Shown here piece by piece: positions 22,938 through 35,363 of a stretch of 64,000 bases of DNA (its first letter is position 1; each line of letters opens with the position of its first letter). The position numbers and the translations under genes are program-made. The notes beneath the pieces are model-generated. The model was not told the origin of the DNA. It worked only from the letters and a program-made list of their open reading frames with translations, and searched no databases. The stretch lies in assembly GCA_964036045.1 (NCBI GenBank), contig OZ038382.1, positions 115,850,429 to 115,914,428 of the forward strand. Direction: 5' to 3'. The stretch is from Eutreptiella sp. 'Long Island Sound 2002' (lineage: Eukaryota; Euglenozoa; Euglenophyceae; Eutreptiales; Eutreptiaceae).

Positions 22938-24370
22938 ATGGATGTCCATTTGGATCTCGGAATGAGCAAAGCTGAACTACCCAGTTCTCTGCGGAAGTCT
23001 GACTATGTGGAGGAGTATGGAGATATTTTGAACGCCCTAGGGGATGGATCCTATGCACTGGTGGACAAGGAGCTCTGGTTGCTATCCTCAAGTGGTATTT
23101 TAAGGAGGGAAGTGCAAACATGCATACCCAAGAAGGCGCTGGGCGCAGCCTTACAGTGGACCCAGTAAAGGTGTCGGTCATCCTGGACCGGATTCCAGGC
23201 TCTGGGCTTTCGAAAAGATGTTCCACACTCCCGTGCCTGACACAGAGTTGACACATAAAATTGAGGACATGCACAGAACAAGCAAGGAGTGTGTCACAAG
23301 CAAGCGGAACCTACCCAGCGACCGAGGCCTACTTGGTGTCCTGCCACTGCCACACATGGTCAATGCACTGTTGTATGTGGACTTCATTGACAGACCCAAG
23401 TGTCATAACTACGACTATGCCTTGATGATTGTGGACGCTCTGAGTGCTTTCTGCCAAGCTGTACCATGCAAGAAGACTATTGATGGAGAAGGCGTGCTGG
23501 AGCTCATCAAACAGCATTGGATTCGTTTCTATGGCCCAGCTGTTTGCATCCACAGTAACAAGGTTTTCGCTTCAAGGGAGACTATGGCTGGTATCGCAAC
23601 GTATTTGCTGCAATGGGTGTGGAAGTATCCTTCTCACAACCTTACCGTCCACAATCAAACGAACTATGCGAGCGTATGAATGATGAGTACCAGGAAGAGC
23701 TCCGCATTTTCAGGCAGAGTATTAAAACCAGCAGTTGGGTCCAGTTGAACGACTACGTGGTCATATGTATGAACCACAAGCAGCGAGGGAAATCTGGCTA
23801 TTCACGAAGAGACGTGTTCCATGGAAGGCCTAGTCTACGTTTGGACCTACCCTTTCTACACGAAGGCAACATTCAAGTGCAGGACTGGGTGAAGGAACAA
23901 AACAAGATTGCCCAAGTTGTTCAAGCCCAATTGAGGAAAGGACGAGCAAGCCGGTTTGAACTTGTCAATAGAAGGAGGAAACCTGCAGTTTTCAATGTTG
24001 GTGACTCCGTGCTTGTGAGCAGACGAAGTTTCAAGCAATTGCAGGTACCTAAGGGGGCCACGAAGGATGTTATGTGGTATGGTCCCTACCTGGTTACTGG
24101 AGTCAGCAGCGGCGGTATTACAGCGCGTTGCAGTCCTACGTTGGGCGGCAAAGTATCTGTGGCCCTTGAGTTTGTGAAGCGCTTCCCATTTGAGCTGGTG
24201 GATGACTATGGCAAAGACACGATCGAAGAAGGAGACACAGACATGCTGAATGATGACGAGCAAGCAGCGTTGGCTGATGAACAGGACATTGTGGCGAATG
24301 AGCAGGATATACCACTCTACAATCAGACTGACATGGAGGGAATTGGAGCTTATCACGTTGAACAGATCCT
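22938..24370 (+). pseudogene. gypsy-2 integrase, broken
   Basis: Three frames carry consecutive parts: 22,938-23,168, 23,218-23,679 and 23,613-24,380. The core begins LLYVDFIDRPK (first Asp). The second catalytic position reads CIHSNKVFAS, where HSD.G..F is expected, so Asp is Asn. After a frameshift near 23,610-23,680 the third residue lies in PYRPQSNELCERMNDEY (Glu kept). The C-terminal part has a GPY/F-like module (DVMWYGPYLVTGV). It ends at the start of a chromodomain (AYHVEQILRG) at TAA 24,378-24,380. It cannot work as it stands. Confidence 0.8.
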
Positions 24371-24380
24371 GAGAGGATAA

Positions 24381-24731
24381 TATAGGCAATGTTGGCGCTT
24401 GTTGACGAGGTGGGAAGGCTATGACACGAGCGAGAGTACTCTGAAACCAGTCCGTGCATTCGTGCATGATGATGGAAAGCTAAGTCATGTGTTTGTAGAC
24501 TACTGTCTGGCACATGCACCTCGCTTTGACACAGCGCTAAGGCAGGCCTGGCGGATCAGCAACACTCTGAAGACAAAGTCCTCCGCAGAGGAACCTAACG
24601 AAGCGACTGCCACGGACAACAAGGAACCAGGAGAGGTCAGCACCAAGAAGGTCTCACAGCAGCGCGGAGGCAAACGGCGACGTACAGACGAGCCTACAGT
24701 TAGTGGTATGGCAGGAGAGTGGTTACCTTGA
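24381..24731 (+). pseudogene. gypsy-2 chromodomain and tail
   Basis: Directly after the TAA, in the same frame, the sequence reads YRQCWRLLTRWEGYDTSEST and LKPVRAFVHDDGKLSHVFVD. Joined with HVEQILRG before the stop this is a full chromodomain, so the TAA is a single nonsense change. A Lys/Arg-rich tail (GGKRRRTDEP) follows, possibly a nuclear localisation signal, and the frame ends at 24,729-24,731. Confidence 0.78.
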
Positions 24732-24956
24732 GTTATTACCAAGAGCCTGAGGAGGAAGGAGTACCTTGAAGTCTGTTCTCATGCTGCTTATGCTTCCACT
24801 GGCGGACCAAGGAGAAAACCTGCAGAACTTCACTTCATTCTGTAGAACAATCATTGAAGTTGAGAATATATCCGGAAAAGTTCAGTTTAAGGCATGGAAA
24901 AGCCAACACCTTATTTGGACTCCATTATTCCTCGCCCACCCTATCGTAAACCGCTC

Positions 24957-27900
24957 CGCAACACGCCCCCCCGCTTCCCCCGACAGGACGTGCGCTGCAG
25001 CCCACTGCTGGGACGACGACTACGACGTCCTCCTGGCCATACGACACCTACTGGCAGCCACGGCCCCGCACCCACAAGCCGACCAGCAACCCACGGAACC
25101 GCAGGAGCCCGACCACCCCATGCCACCAGGCTCCATATCCCCCGCGTCCACCGCAGACCAGAATGCGGAACACCAGCGAGAGGAGCCCGAGCCCGACCAC
25201 GCCGCCACGCCCCCAGCCCCCACCGCCCAAAAGAAAATCTACGCCACACTGGCCAGCACCCTAGCCCCCATGGACGCCGAGCAGTACTACCAGTCCATCC
25301 AACGAGACCTCCGAGCGGACCACGCGACCCTCCAGGGGTGGAAGCAGGAGAAAAGGAACGACAAGGAGTGGGGCACGGAGGAAGACCTTCTCTGGGAAGA
25401 CACCTGGAAAGGCACCACGGAGGCCTTCCTGGAATCAGCAGCCGAAACCTACCCCCGCCCGCCCGGGGACACTAGGCATGGCCTCCACGCCCGCCTAGCG
25501 TTCCACAGCTGGAAACACCGCCACAGCATCACCCTCCACCCCCTCCACCACAATCCACACCGATGGACACCTGAAGACGACGCCAGCGCCGCCATCACCG
25601 TACAACAAAGCCCCGCGAACCCGGAGGAGTACCACATCACCTGGAACGATCCGGCACCCCAACCCACCGCCTCCTCCACCCTCCCCGATGTCCTCGCCAC
25701 CATCAGCGCAGAACTGCAGGAGGCGAAAGCCCCACAACAAACGACGAAGAGATGCCCCAGGCACCATCCCCACCAACCACACAAGAAAGCCCCCGCACAG
25801 AGCCCCTCACCTACCCCATCACCACAATAGAGCTCCCCCCACAGCACCGCACCACCCCGGACCACAACGGGTTTCGGGACCTGCCACGGGAATGGGCGGT
25901 CCACAACAGCACACTCTGATGGGACGAAATCACACCGGGGCTCCAGGCCATCCGCCTCCACTCGGACCCAGACCCCGCACCGCAGCACCCAACGAGGCTA
26001 CACCATTTGCTGAGCATACCAAGACCACGACACCCTCACCCCCCAACCAGGGGCCCCCCCTCTATACACCAACACAACCGCCCTCCTCCAAGCCGCAGCA
26101 GCGGCAGCCACACAGGTAGGGGCCCCGGAAACCTGGAGCCCGCAATACCTGGTCGAAACCAAAGTAGCGCCCCACGCGAAGGCCCGAGAAAAGCCCCCAA
26201 CACCGAAGCCACTCCAGCCCCCACTCAAGCTGGACACGCAGGAGCACACCCCCCACGACAAATGGGCGACCCACTACATCATCCCCCACACCACCACCTG
26301 CAAGAACAACGCCGCCAAGATCACCGTCACCCGCCACCTCCCCCACACCACACAGGTGTATGAGCTGACGGCCCCGAACGTCCTCGTCACCCGTCGCCGA
26401 CACGACGAGCGATACACCATACAGGCGGAAGGGGCCGCCGCGACCACCCTGTACACATGGGCAACACGGGGGGACCTCCCACACCCCAGCCTCCACCACG
26501 CCCCTCCTGGCCCACCCCCTTCCACACAGCAGACCGCCCCGACAAGAAGCCCAAACACACAGGCATGCTCACCCCCGCCCAGGAGGCCCAGCACCGGCAC
26601 GATGCAAGATGCAAGGCCTGCACCCTCCACGACGACAACACCATCCTCCGCATCAGCTCCCCCTCCGCCAGAGTGTTAGACGCCACCCACAACCGCACGA
26701 TCACAGGCATCATCACGGACTGCCTGAACCAAGCGACGTCGCGGGCAGACGCCGTTTGGATCAGCGAAGGGCGCTCCTACACACAGGCGGTGGCGCGCCT
26801 CAACAACATCTAACCCCACAAACTCCAGCGCGCCGTCGGACCCTTCGCCGTACACGTCACCCCGTACCGCATCGACCATCCCCAGTGTAAACACCATGAC
26901 CCGCCCTGCTCCACCCCATGCACCTCGCCCCTGCGCCAACCGCACCCAGCCCCCACCATCACGGGCAACATGTACCTGGGCACCGTACCAGGAGACCCGG
27001 GCATATAAATCCTGCCCAACAGGTCCAGGGAACACGCCATCCCCCTCCACGGAGTAGAATCCCTCGCCCTGGGATCGCCCCCACCAAAACACCAACAGCA
27101 GCACATCCCGGGGGACAAACGGACTCAGGCGCCAGACGGGGGAAAGAAGGCCCACCAACGCGCCCTAGCCCACCTCACCGTCCACCCCGCAGCCAACCTA
27201 CCAAAGGACTTCGGCACGGAGCGCCACATCGTCCTGGAGGGGCAAGCCCACCACATCATCACCGCCGCCCTATACACCCTCGATGCCCACGAACGCCACT
27301 GGAACCCCACAGCCATCCCAGCGATGCCCCCACCACCACGGGGCCCCAAAGATCCCGTCAGCCCCTTCCACATCGATCAACTGCTGAGCCGCAGGGCCAC
27401 CCCACATCTCCACCCCTCCAGGATAGAACTAGCCATCGCATTGTGGGACACCCTGCACACACCCCCCCAAGAACCCGCCATCCACATCCTCAAAGCGGAC
27501 GCCCAAAGGTGGGTCCTCCACTGGGCACACAGAGTCCTCTTGGCAGCCCAGGCCTACACCCCGGAAATAGACCCAGAAGACCCCCCACGAGGCCGGCAGC
27601 GACTCCTCCAGGCTACCACCCTCACGGGCCGCAAAGGCGCCCCGTGGGAAGCGTTCCACACAGCACTCTACTGGGCTCAAGGGTCCCCCAGCGGCCCAGA
27701 CACACCGGAACCCACGGAGGCCTGGGTCATGCAGGCCAAGGCCATGAGGAAGTACCATCTTAGCCACCGCTTCCGCGACAGCCCGGCCGCACTGCCATGG
27801 CCATCCGACCCCCCGGAGACGGTGCGCAAGCTCGCCAGCCTCACGCGCAGCCACGCGAAATCGAACATGCAAACGCCGGCAGAACCTCCACTAAGGGATC

Positions 27901-28013
27901 CGGGCAAGCAAGCAACACACCCCTTCTTCAAACCCCACGCCCCCACCGGGCCACTACCTCCAGTCCCAGCCACGCGAGCGAAACGCAAAAGGGGGGCACC
28001 CGCCCCCAACTAA
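24957..28013 (+). pseudogene. LINE-A ORF1 remnant
   Basis: The best coding sense starts in the frame that ends at 25,830 (EQYYQSIQRDLRADHATLQG, KEWGTEEDLLWEDTWKGTTE). It moves through at least two shifts between about 25,700 and 26,450, then stays in one frame from about 26,450 to 28,013 apart from TAA at 26,811 and another near 27,007. That last part includes a CKAC...HDD segment and ends in a basic RAKRKRG tail. The protein is Pro/His/Thr-rich and presumably bound element RNA, by analogy with other LINE ORF1 products. I see no named domain. Confidence 0.5.
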
Positions 28014-28085
28014 CCCGGAAAAGCAGCGACCAACCAATCCCCCGCACCCCCCCCGACCCACCCGGCAAACCCGGACCAAGCATCC

Positions 28086-28562
28086 TTGTCATCCTCCCTC
28101 CCATCATTACCACCGCCCCACCCGGACCAAGCATCCTCATCATCCTCCCTCCCGCCACCAGCACCGCCCCCTCCCGAGGCGTACCCAGGATTCGAAAAGG
28201 GCGCGAAGGTCCAGCAGCCCTTCCGCAACGACCACACAGGCGACTGGATCTGGTTTGAGGGCACAATCCAGTACCGCCTCCACGACCTGGAGGACAACGG
28301 GGGGGCACAGATCCGGGTGGTCTGGCACCGCGAAAAGGAGCAGGACCAAAGCAGCAGCGCCCCAGACATGCCAGAAGGCCACACCCTGGACCTCACCAGC
28401 GCCCACCCCATCCAGATCCGCACTGACGAGAACAAAGCCCACAGAGGCACCAAATACAATGGGGAGCTCTCCCCGGAGTGGAGCCAAGGCCTCCCCCCGC
28501 CGCGCCTACCCAAGCGCCCACCACCCGGCGAAACGTCCCCGGGCCCCAATCCCCTTCCCTGA
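28086..28562 (+). pseudogene. LINE-A segment with Tudor/agenet-like pattern
   Basis: After a Ser/Pro-rich lead, about 60 residues read as a compact beta-rich domain: GAKVQQPFRNDHTGDWIWFE, GTIQYRLHDLED, then GGAQIRVVWHREKEQD. The W-F-E-G-T step after a variable loop, followed by an aromatic strand end, recalls Tudor or agenet folds, which bind methylated tails. The match is by eye and weak. It lies between ORF1 and the endonuclease, in a different frame from both. Confidence 0.35.
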
Positions 28563-28619
28563 CGGGGCAAGGGCCGAGGGCACAAGCCTGCACAGCCCCG
28601 GCCCGCCCCAACCGAGGCC

Positions 28620-29195
28620 ACCGTCAACCTCCTCGACCTCAACCACCCGGCCGTCACATACTCCAAGGACGCCACAACCGCCGGCCAGGAGCTCCCGATG
28701 GCACAGGGGCCGGGCAGGGTTCCCCACCTCCTCGCCTTCCAGGAACAAGGCCTACAACGCGACGACCCCACAGAAACCACCCCCATATATACCCCGGACC
28801 AGAAAGCGTACAAATGCTACTAGCACAAGGGGACCCCCCCCTACACCCGAACCGGCATCCACGTTTACCTCGTGCACCACCTCAGCATCCCAGAGAGCCT
28901 AGGCGTCTATGAGGTCGTCGGGGACGGATGGCAACTCAACGTCATCAACGCCCACGTCTCCTTCGGCGACGCCACGGAACCCTTCCTCCAAGCCCTGGCC
29001 GAGGCATACCGCCAGATGGCCATGCTCGCCCCCACAATCATCATCGACGACATGAACGCCGCCCCCAGCCCGGCGGACCGAGGGGGACAGGCCACACCCC
29101 AGGACCATGCAGTCCGCGACACCATCGAAATGCTGGGGCTCGTGGACCTGACGGCCAACCTCGAAGGCCAACCATCCCACTTCCCCCAGGGTCCT
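28620..29195 (+). pseudogene. LINE-A ORF2 start: AP-type endonuclease, truncated
   Basis: The frame begins about TVNLLDLNHPAVTYSKD and carries the endonuclease/exonuclease/phosphatase signatures in order: HLLAFQEQGL (catalytic Glu), QLNVINAHVSFGDA, and IIIDDMNAAP (usual G-D-x-N, with the Gly changed). It ends at LEGQPSHFPQ. TAG at 28,821-28,823 interrupts the frame, which otherwise stays open. The last third, with the R-I-D and S-D-H motifs, is cut off at 29,195. The enzyme would nick target DNA to prime reverse transcription. Confidence 0.75.
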
Positions 29196-29360
29196 CCGTG
29201 GGAAATTCCTATTTTCAGGTTGACAGACTACAATAAAATCTTTTGCTGAATTTTTTTGATATCACTGATTTCTGCCTGCGTATTAGGTATCACTCGATCC
29301 GCAATTTTCTGGCGCACACGCTGATCATCATTTCAACAACAGCTGCTCAAGAAATCCATC

Positions 29361-31653
29361 ATGGGCAAAGATCGCAACGCGCCAAAATCCGCAGATCCGA
29401 GCAAGTCAGTCGCCAATCGCGTAGCGCAACTCGAGAAAAGCGACCAACAACTGAGGGATCACAGACGCAACGCGGCTCTTCAGGAAAGCAGAACAAATGA
29501 AAAAGGAAAGGAGAATGATCAACAACCCCAAACTCGAAAGTCAAATCAGAAACCAAACTCCGAGAAAAACACTCCAGACGCAATTCCAAGCCAGAATGCA
29601 GATTCAAGCTCAAACGGCAAATCCAAACGCCACAAGACAAAATGGATTCAAAAAACCCCCCCTCAACCAGACCGTGAAACGAAGGAGGCAGTCAACGACG
29701 ACATCTTCATCAACACCCAACTTCATTACAATGAAAAGCCAACGGTGGATTATGCCAAACTTTCAGAAAAGCGTAACAAGAGTTTCACTTTCATCCCTAT
29801 AGAAGACTTGGAAACCCACCAAACCACCAACGTTGTTGTGAACCACCCCAACGACAACTCTCCATCCCAACTTCACCAAGACCTTCAAGACGAAAAAGTT
29901 CCGGAAGTCTATCAATTCCAATCTCAAGACAAACGTGTTTACTCCGACTACATCACCATGTTACCAACCGAGGACATCATCGCCCAATTTCACAAACAAC
30001 CTCACGAAATACATTTTGGGGGCACCGACTACCAACACTATTTCAACGAGAAGTACGAGTATTCCGCCCCATATCCAAGGGAAGACCATGAACGAGCCAT
30101 CAGAAATGCAAAACTGGTCACTCCCCAAAATATCACGACCCTCGACATCATGGCCAACCTCTACGAGTCCCAAACAAGAACCTTCATCTTCACCCCCACC
30201 ACAAACTACGACTTCAAGAAGGACGCCTCGCACAACACAACCGCTCACGTGAACATGTTGCTCAATGCCCTAGCGTCGCTTGCGCGTGCTAAAATAGATG
30301 TAAGGGGTACGCTAATTCTTTTGGTATCGGACCCAAGGGTGTGTGAAGCCACTAAGGGGATTTGGGATTACTCTCAAGCCTATGCCAAAGCAAGGAGGTT
30401 TATGGTTGACCAAAAAATCTCCGAACAACTTTGTTCCTTTGAATATGATCCTCAAGAATGATCAAAAACGTTTTGACACTTGCTCCGCCCCACACCCCGA
30501 GGGATATATTATGATTACTTTGGATAACCTTTGCGAGTTCCAATACACACCGCCCAAGTTCTCTCCTATTTCTCCAGGCCATGACCTTGCACATGCCGAG
30601 GCTTTTATCTCTCCGCAACAAGAACCCCATCACTCACCACCAATCACCAATTCTGTCAGAATTGACATTTCGCGAGATCCCGAAGTCCTCACCGAGAAAG
30701 ATGCTTTTCAATTTTTCAACAAATTCATCCAACCCGACCTCCAAGATGCCTCATCCACTACCTCCACCAATTGCGCACATTACCGCGGTGAGATAAAAAA
30801 ACGTGGCTCGCCCATTAAAAGCACCCATACTCGTTTCGACATTGAAACGAACTCAGCCCTCTCCTCCCAAATCGCCAAAACTGTTCAATCCCATTACCCA
30901 CTAGACAGGAGTTCACTCATTATGGCTTTCCCCTGCAACCTCTCCGCCCATGAAAATACTTTCATGATCTCCTCCACAAAAAGCTCCGCTAAAAGCGGAG
31001 CCAAACTCGAACCCACGGAGCTTCTAAATCGAGTGGCATCTCTTGAAAAAATAAATTACATCCTGCAACACGCAATCCTACGCACCAAATACTCAGTATT
31101 GGTGCATCTTGATGTCCACTCCATTCCAAGTAACACCGAAACACGAGTTTCAAAGCTCAAATGGAGGATTGAGCAATGCAATAAAGCCGGCTTCACTTTT
31201 TTTAATCACGAGAACACATATGCAGTTTTGTCCGACGCTCCACTAAGCTACCGGGCTAAACCCTCCTACACACCAACCGACGCCAAATCGGTTGTCATCT
31301 TTGCTCCACGCTCCATACGTTTTAGAGACATCAACAAAGCAACTTCACTTTTTGGTACCTTCACCTCCATCCAACCACTAGAATCCAACCCAAGTGCCAA
31401 ATCACACCAATATTTTGAAGCACTCTTTCAAAACCTGGAATCCAGTATCCTAGCACACCAAGAAAAGGTTCAAGGCGTCACCTTTACATCCGGCTCGCCC
31501 AACCTCTTAGAAAAACAAAACATCATTGATTCAATTGTGAAAGACCATGCCAGTTCTAAATGGGAAGCCACACTCGTGGCCGCCAAAGAATTTGGCTCCG
31601 AGAAACAACTACGCTCCATTAATGAGCGGTTGATCGTGGCTAAGCCCCAATGA
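29361..31653 (+). pseudogene. LINE-B ORF1, one frameshift
   Basis: The start ATG at 29,361 opens MGKDRNAPKSADPSKSV, a charged and Asn/Gln-rich N-terminus with a short coiled-coil-like stretch (RVAQLEKSDQQLRDHRR). The first frame ends at 30,461, and the sequence continues in the next frame from about 30,440 to 31,653, so one base has been lost or gained there. The total would be roughly 760 residues. A second helical segment (TELLNRVASLEKINYILQ) could mediate oligomerisation. No RRM or zinc knuckle is visible inside this part. The role by family is RNA binding and chaperoning. Confidence 0.6.
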
Positions 31654-32397
31654 CTCCCCACCCACCCACACTCATTCTCTCATCCAGTTCATAATGTCTT
31701 CACAGTTATCACTACTCAGAGATGTGAGTTCCTTTCGTCCTCACTCCTTTCGATACCAACGGTATGACCTGTTTATCAGGCTGCTAGCCTTCGAAGCGAT
31801 TTCATCTAACCATACCCACACCCTTCTCATAAAGGACTCCACAATTGCGATGCATTGGAGAACCTATTTTTCTCTTCAAGTTGGTCAAATCCGCTCCGCA
31901 CCAAGCATCATCTCGCAAGGTATTGTGCCACGCATCGGAAAAAATGCGAACACACTGGAGCGTACACTCTCCTCAAAAAGTTTCCCGCATGCCGTGTGGA
32001 TTTCGTTCACTCGTCTCCTGTGTGTCAAGATTTTGATTCATCCAAGCCACGATCAGTCACTTAGTTGCACGCCCCGTGTCACTCTGCCCTTTAATTGGCA
32101 ACTACGTGGCGATTTGATTTCTGTCATGACCGTGTGAAGGGTTTAATGCTCCTTGTCCTCTTCAAGTGGCTCATTCCCCTCAGCCAAGGCCGTCCTTGGG
32201 CTCCACACGCGCTCTACGGAAGTGTCCGAGTCCCGCAACGTTTTGCAAATGGTTCCTTTTTGACCCCTTCAGTGGCCGTTCCCGTTCGGGCCACGACCGC
32301 CAATACAGCTTCACGTTAGATTCGAGGACGTGTCAAGATCCAGGAATGTTTTGAAAGTGGTCAGAATTTCAAACGTGGTCCCATCTCTCTCATCATC
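31654..32397 (+). other. LINE-B spacer between ORF1 and ORF2
   Basis: About 740 bases lie between the ORF1 stop and the ORF2 ATG. One frame (about 31,860-32,064) encodes a Cys/His cluster (RYCATHRKKCEHTGAY, then FPACRVDF and SSPVCQDF) that may be a broken zinc-knuckle region of ORF1. Other frames show nothing. I treat it as decayed ORF1 C-terminus or spacer. Confidence 0.35.
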
Positions 32398-33965
32398 ATG
32401 ACACCGTCAATTGATATCCCCCTCCCACCGGGAGTACCCCAACCACCAAGATACGCTACTAACATTCACAACGCACCTAAACCTACCACACCAACAGACA
32501 ACTTAATCCACTCTAAAACACGTTTGACACTCACTACTCATAACACTGCAAACAACATTGACAACCTAGACGCCATCATACTACGACACCAACAACAAGG
32601 AACCAACATACTTTGTTTGCAGGAAATACCTACCACCCCCTCCTTACATTCACTCCTAAACCTACGCACTTTCACAAACATTTCTTCTGACAAATCCAAC
32701 GGCACAGTGATCATCATCCACTCTTCTCTATCTCCCTCCGTCACGCAACTCAAACACGACAAGGTCAATGGATGCCTTATTGCCATCGACCTTACTATAC
32801 CAGGCTACCACACGCTCCGTATCATTAACGTGTACAAATCACATCACGCTCATCTCCGACACAGACTAGAGAAAACAATCTCTGCCCTCCAACAAGACCA
32901 GCCCTGCCACATCATGCTCGACGACTTCAACACATATCTCCAACCTTCTCTAGACACGGCTAATGTCCAACACAATAAATACTGGCCATGGCTCCAAAAC
33001 CAGGTACACCCCACCAATCCCACCACCACACCAACCCTCATTGACCTGTATCGTAAGGACCACCCAGAGACAAAACAGTGGACCCGCCCTGCAAACAAAA
33101 GGCTCCGGTCTCACACACGCATCGACGTGATACTCTCTTCTCCTTCTTCCAACACCATTTTCAAACCTTTCAACACCTTCATTGACATTCACAACGACAT
33201 CTGTGACCACCGATCCGTAGTCACCTCCATAGCCATCCCCACCAACCCGAGTAACATATACAACATCCCACACAATTCCATTCACTACCGCCCCCTAAAC
33301 AGAGAGGAAAAGTCACACTTTATGTCCCTCAGTAAACCCCTTAACGACTGGCTCTCCAAACACCACGACACTCTCATCCAACAACCCATTGAACAACTTA
33401 TCCCCCTGACAGACTTCCTTTTCCCTCAGCTAGTCACTACTTACAAAAACGTCACTCATCAAGCACACGATCACAAACCAACCAGCGTGGAGAAACAGTT
33501 CCTTGACGTTGTAAAAAACTTACCTCCTTCTGCCTCCAATGCACACAAAACTAAAACACTTCAAACACTACTCAAGGACTGGACCTCAAAGAAACAAGCA
33601 CAAGCGGACAAGAAACCTCATCACTCCCTCATTTCTCACAAACGCATAAAAAAGACAATCAACAACATTCTCAACCCCAGAAACACCACCTCCATCTCTC
33701 TCTACAACCAAACCGGTCAACTCACCACCGACCCTTTACGAAATGTGCAAATCTATGGGACACACCCTCTCTTCCTTGGGAGGCCCCCAGACGTTAACAC
33801 AGACCCAGCCTTCATCGACACACTTATGACTAACTCCCCAAAAATACCCAAAGACGCTCCACAACCACACTTTACTACAGACTTCTTTAACCTTCTTTTG
33901 TCGCACGCTAAACCCCACACCGCACCTGGTTTCGACGAAACCTCTCTTTACCTTTTCTCCATCTG
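32398..33965 (+). pseudogene. LINE-B ORF2 part 1: AP-type endonuclease and linker
   Basis: The ATG at 32,398 begins MTPSIDIPLPPGVP. The endonuclease motifs follow in order: ILCLQEIPTTP (catalytic Glu, about residue 76), RIINVYKSHH, HIMLDDFNTYL (G-D-x-N with Gly to Asp), RSHTRIDVILSS, and DICDHRSVVT (S-D-H with Ser to Cys). A linker with TAPGFDETSLYLFSI leads into the reverse transcriptase. A C6 run at about 33,966-33,971 shifts the frame by one base, after which the RT continues in another frame. The enzyme would nick the target to start target-primed reverse transcription. Confidence 0.85.
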
Positions 33966-35363
33966 CCCCCCGACATCCAAACCTACATTTACAGCTTGTG
34001 TTCCCTCCTTATCACCGACCACATTCCCTTTCACTGGCTTAAGGCAAAATTCTTTCTACTTTACAAAAAAGGCGACCCTCATGATCCTAAAAACTACAGA
34101 CCAATAGCACTCCTTAACACACTGTACAAAATCATAGCTTCTTACGGTGCACACACCCTCACCTACTACGCCACAAGGTACCACCTCACCAACAACACAC
34201 AATACGGCGGACTCCCCAACCACAGAACCACGGACCACATATACACAATGATTGCCAACCTATCACTGCACCCCGACATGTATCACTTATACCTCGACCT
34301 AAATAAAGCCCTTAACTCCGTTCCCCACCGAGCCTTATGGCAAATACTCTCCAACTACAACATACCTCACTCCATCATCAACCTCATCCAAAACCTTTAC
34401 GCCTGCCCCCATGACTTCCCCGTCGTCAACGGCTTCGCCCTCTTTGCAGCCAACTGCATAAGAGGACTTAGACAAGGATGCCCCATGTCCCCCATACTCT
34501 TTGACCTTTTTGTCGACCCCATCATTAACCACATACACTCTCTCCTACCTAAACACGAATTCAACGACCTTTTCTCCTTCATCGACGACATCGCCCTCCA
34601 AACAACCTCCCATGCCACCCTACACAACGTACTTCACTTCCTCTTTATCCAAGGGCCCCGCTACGGCCTTTCCTTTAACACTACAAGGTCCGAACTCCAC
34701 GCCCTGAACAACGCCAACCAGTTAACAATTCCTATTAGTCCTACGCAACATTACAGTACTTTTACCGACGATGGTAACCCCAGAGTTTTTTATAAATACC
34801 TGGGCACCTACTTTTTCAACAAACAACAAAACCCCAGCATGCTCCAACTTCTACTCAACACCATTCACACCTTTTTCGCCAACATATCCACCCTCACTCT
34901 CACACACAACGCAATCAGAAAACTATCCAACATACGACTGATACCTACCCTCGCTTACCGATCAATCTACAACTCACTCCCGCAACATGACCTTGACAAA
35001 CTGGACATCACAATTTGGAGCCATATCTCCAAATCAGGTAAACTATCCTTTCGCACCCCCAATAAAGCCAAATACTCTCCCCCACACACACTAGGTCTCA
35101 ACATCACAAAAGTTTCTATCGTCACCCACATCCAAGCCATCAACCATATACTTCGCTACACACATAACGACGGACCTTCCCACACCAAAGAAAAAGTCAC
35201 GTACACCCTGCGCCACAAATCCACTAATCGCAACACGATACAACTCATGACGGCTCACTCTGCTAGTTTTTTAGGTTTCTACACTCACAACATACCCACA
35301 GTCAATCCATGTCTCCCTTTTCAAATCCCTACACACAAAACAATCGAAGTTGCCTTTTTTTAC
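33966..35363 (+). pseudogene. LINE-B ORF2 part 2: reverse transcriptase
   Basis: Classic LINE RT blocks appear in order: LLYKKGDPHDPKNYRPIALL, YHLYLDLNKALNSVPHRAL (palm Asp in LDL), GLRQGCPMSPILFDLFVDPI, and LFSFIDDIALQT (catalytic D-D as FIDD). A thumb region follows. The frame runs into gypsy-3: the TGA at 35,364-35,366 is the first triplet of the gypsy-3 LTR, not an original stop. Beyond the insertion the frame resumes at 57,960 without shift. Catalytic aspartates are present, so the parent element was probably competent. Confidence 0.9.
35360..35363. other. Target-site duplication TTAC, left copy
   Basis: TTAC immediately before the first LTR base. The matching copy is at 57,956-57,959. 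Confidence 0.85.

Larger units (their letters stand above)
24933..29195 (+). mobile_element. LINE-A: decayed C-rich non-LTR retrotransposon, 3' part missing
   Basis: The plus strand turns abruptly C-rich at about 24,930 and back at 29,195, marking a foreign block. It holds an ORF1-like region, a short domain resembling Tudor/agenet folds and the first two thirds of an AP-type endonuclease. No reverse transcriptase follows. The endonuclease stops where LINE-B begins, and its missing part does not reappear beyond LINE-B. Loss of the 3' end is unusual, since new LINE copies are normally truncated at the 5' end. Confidence 0.7.
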
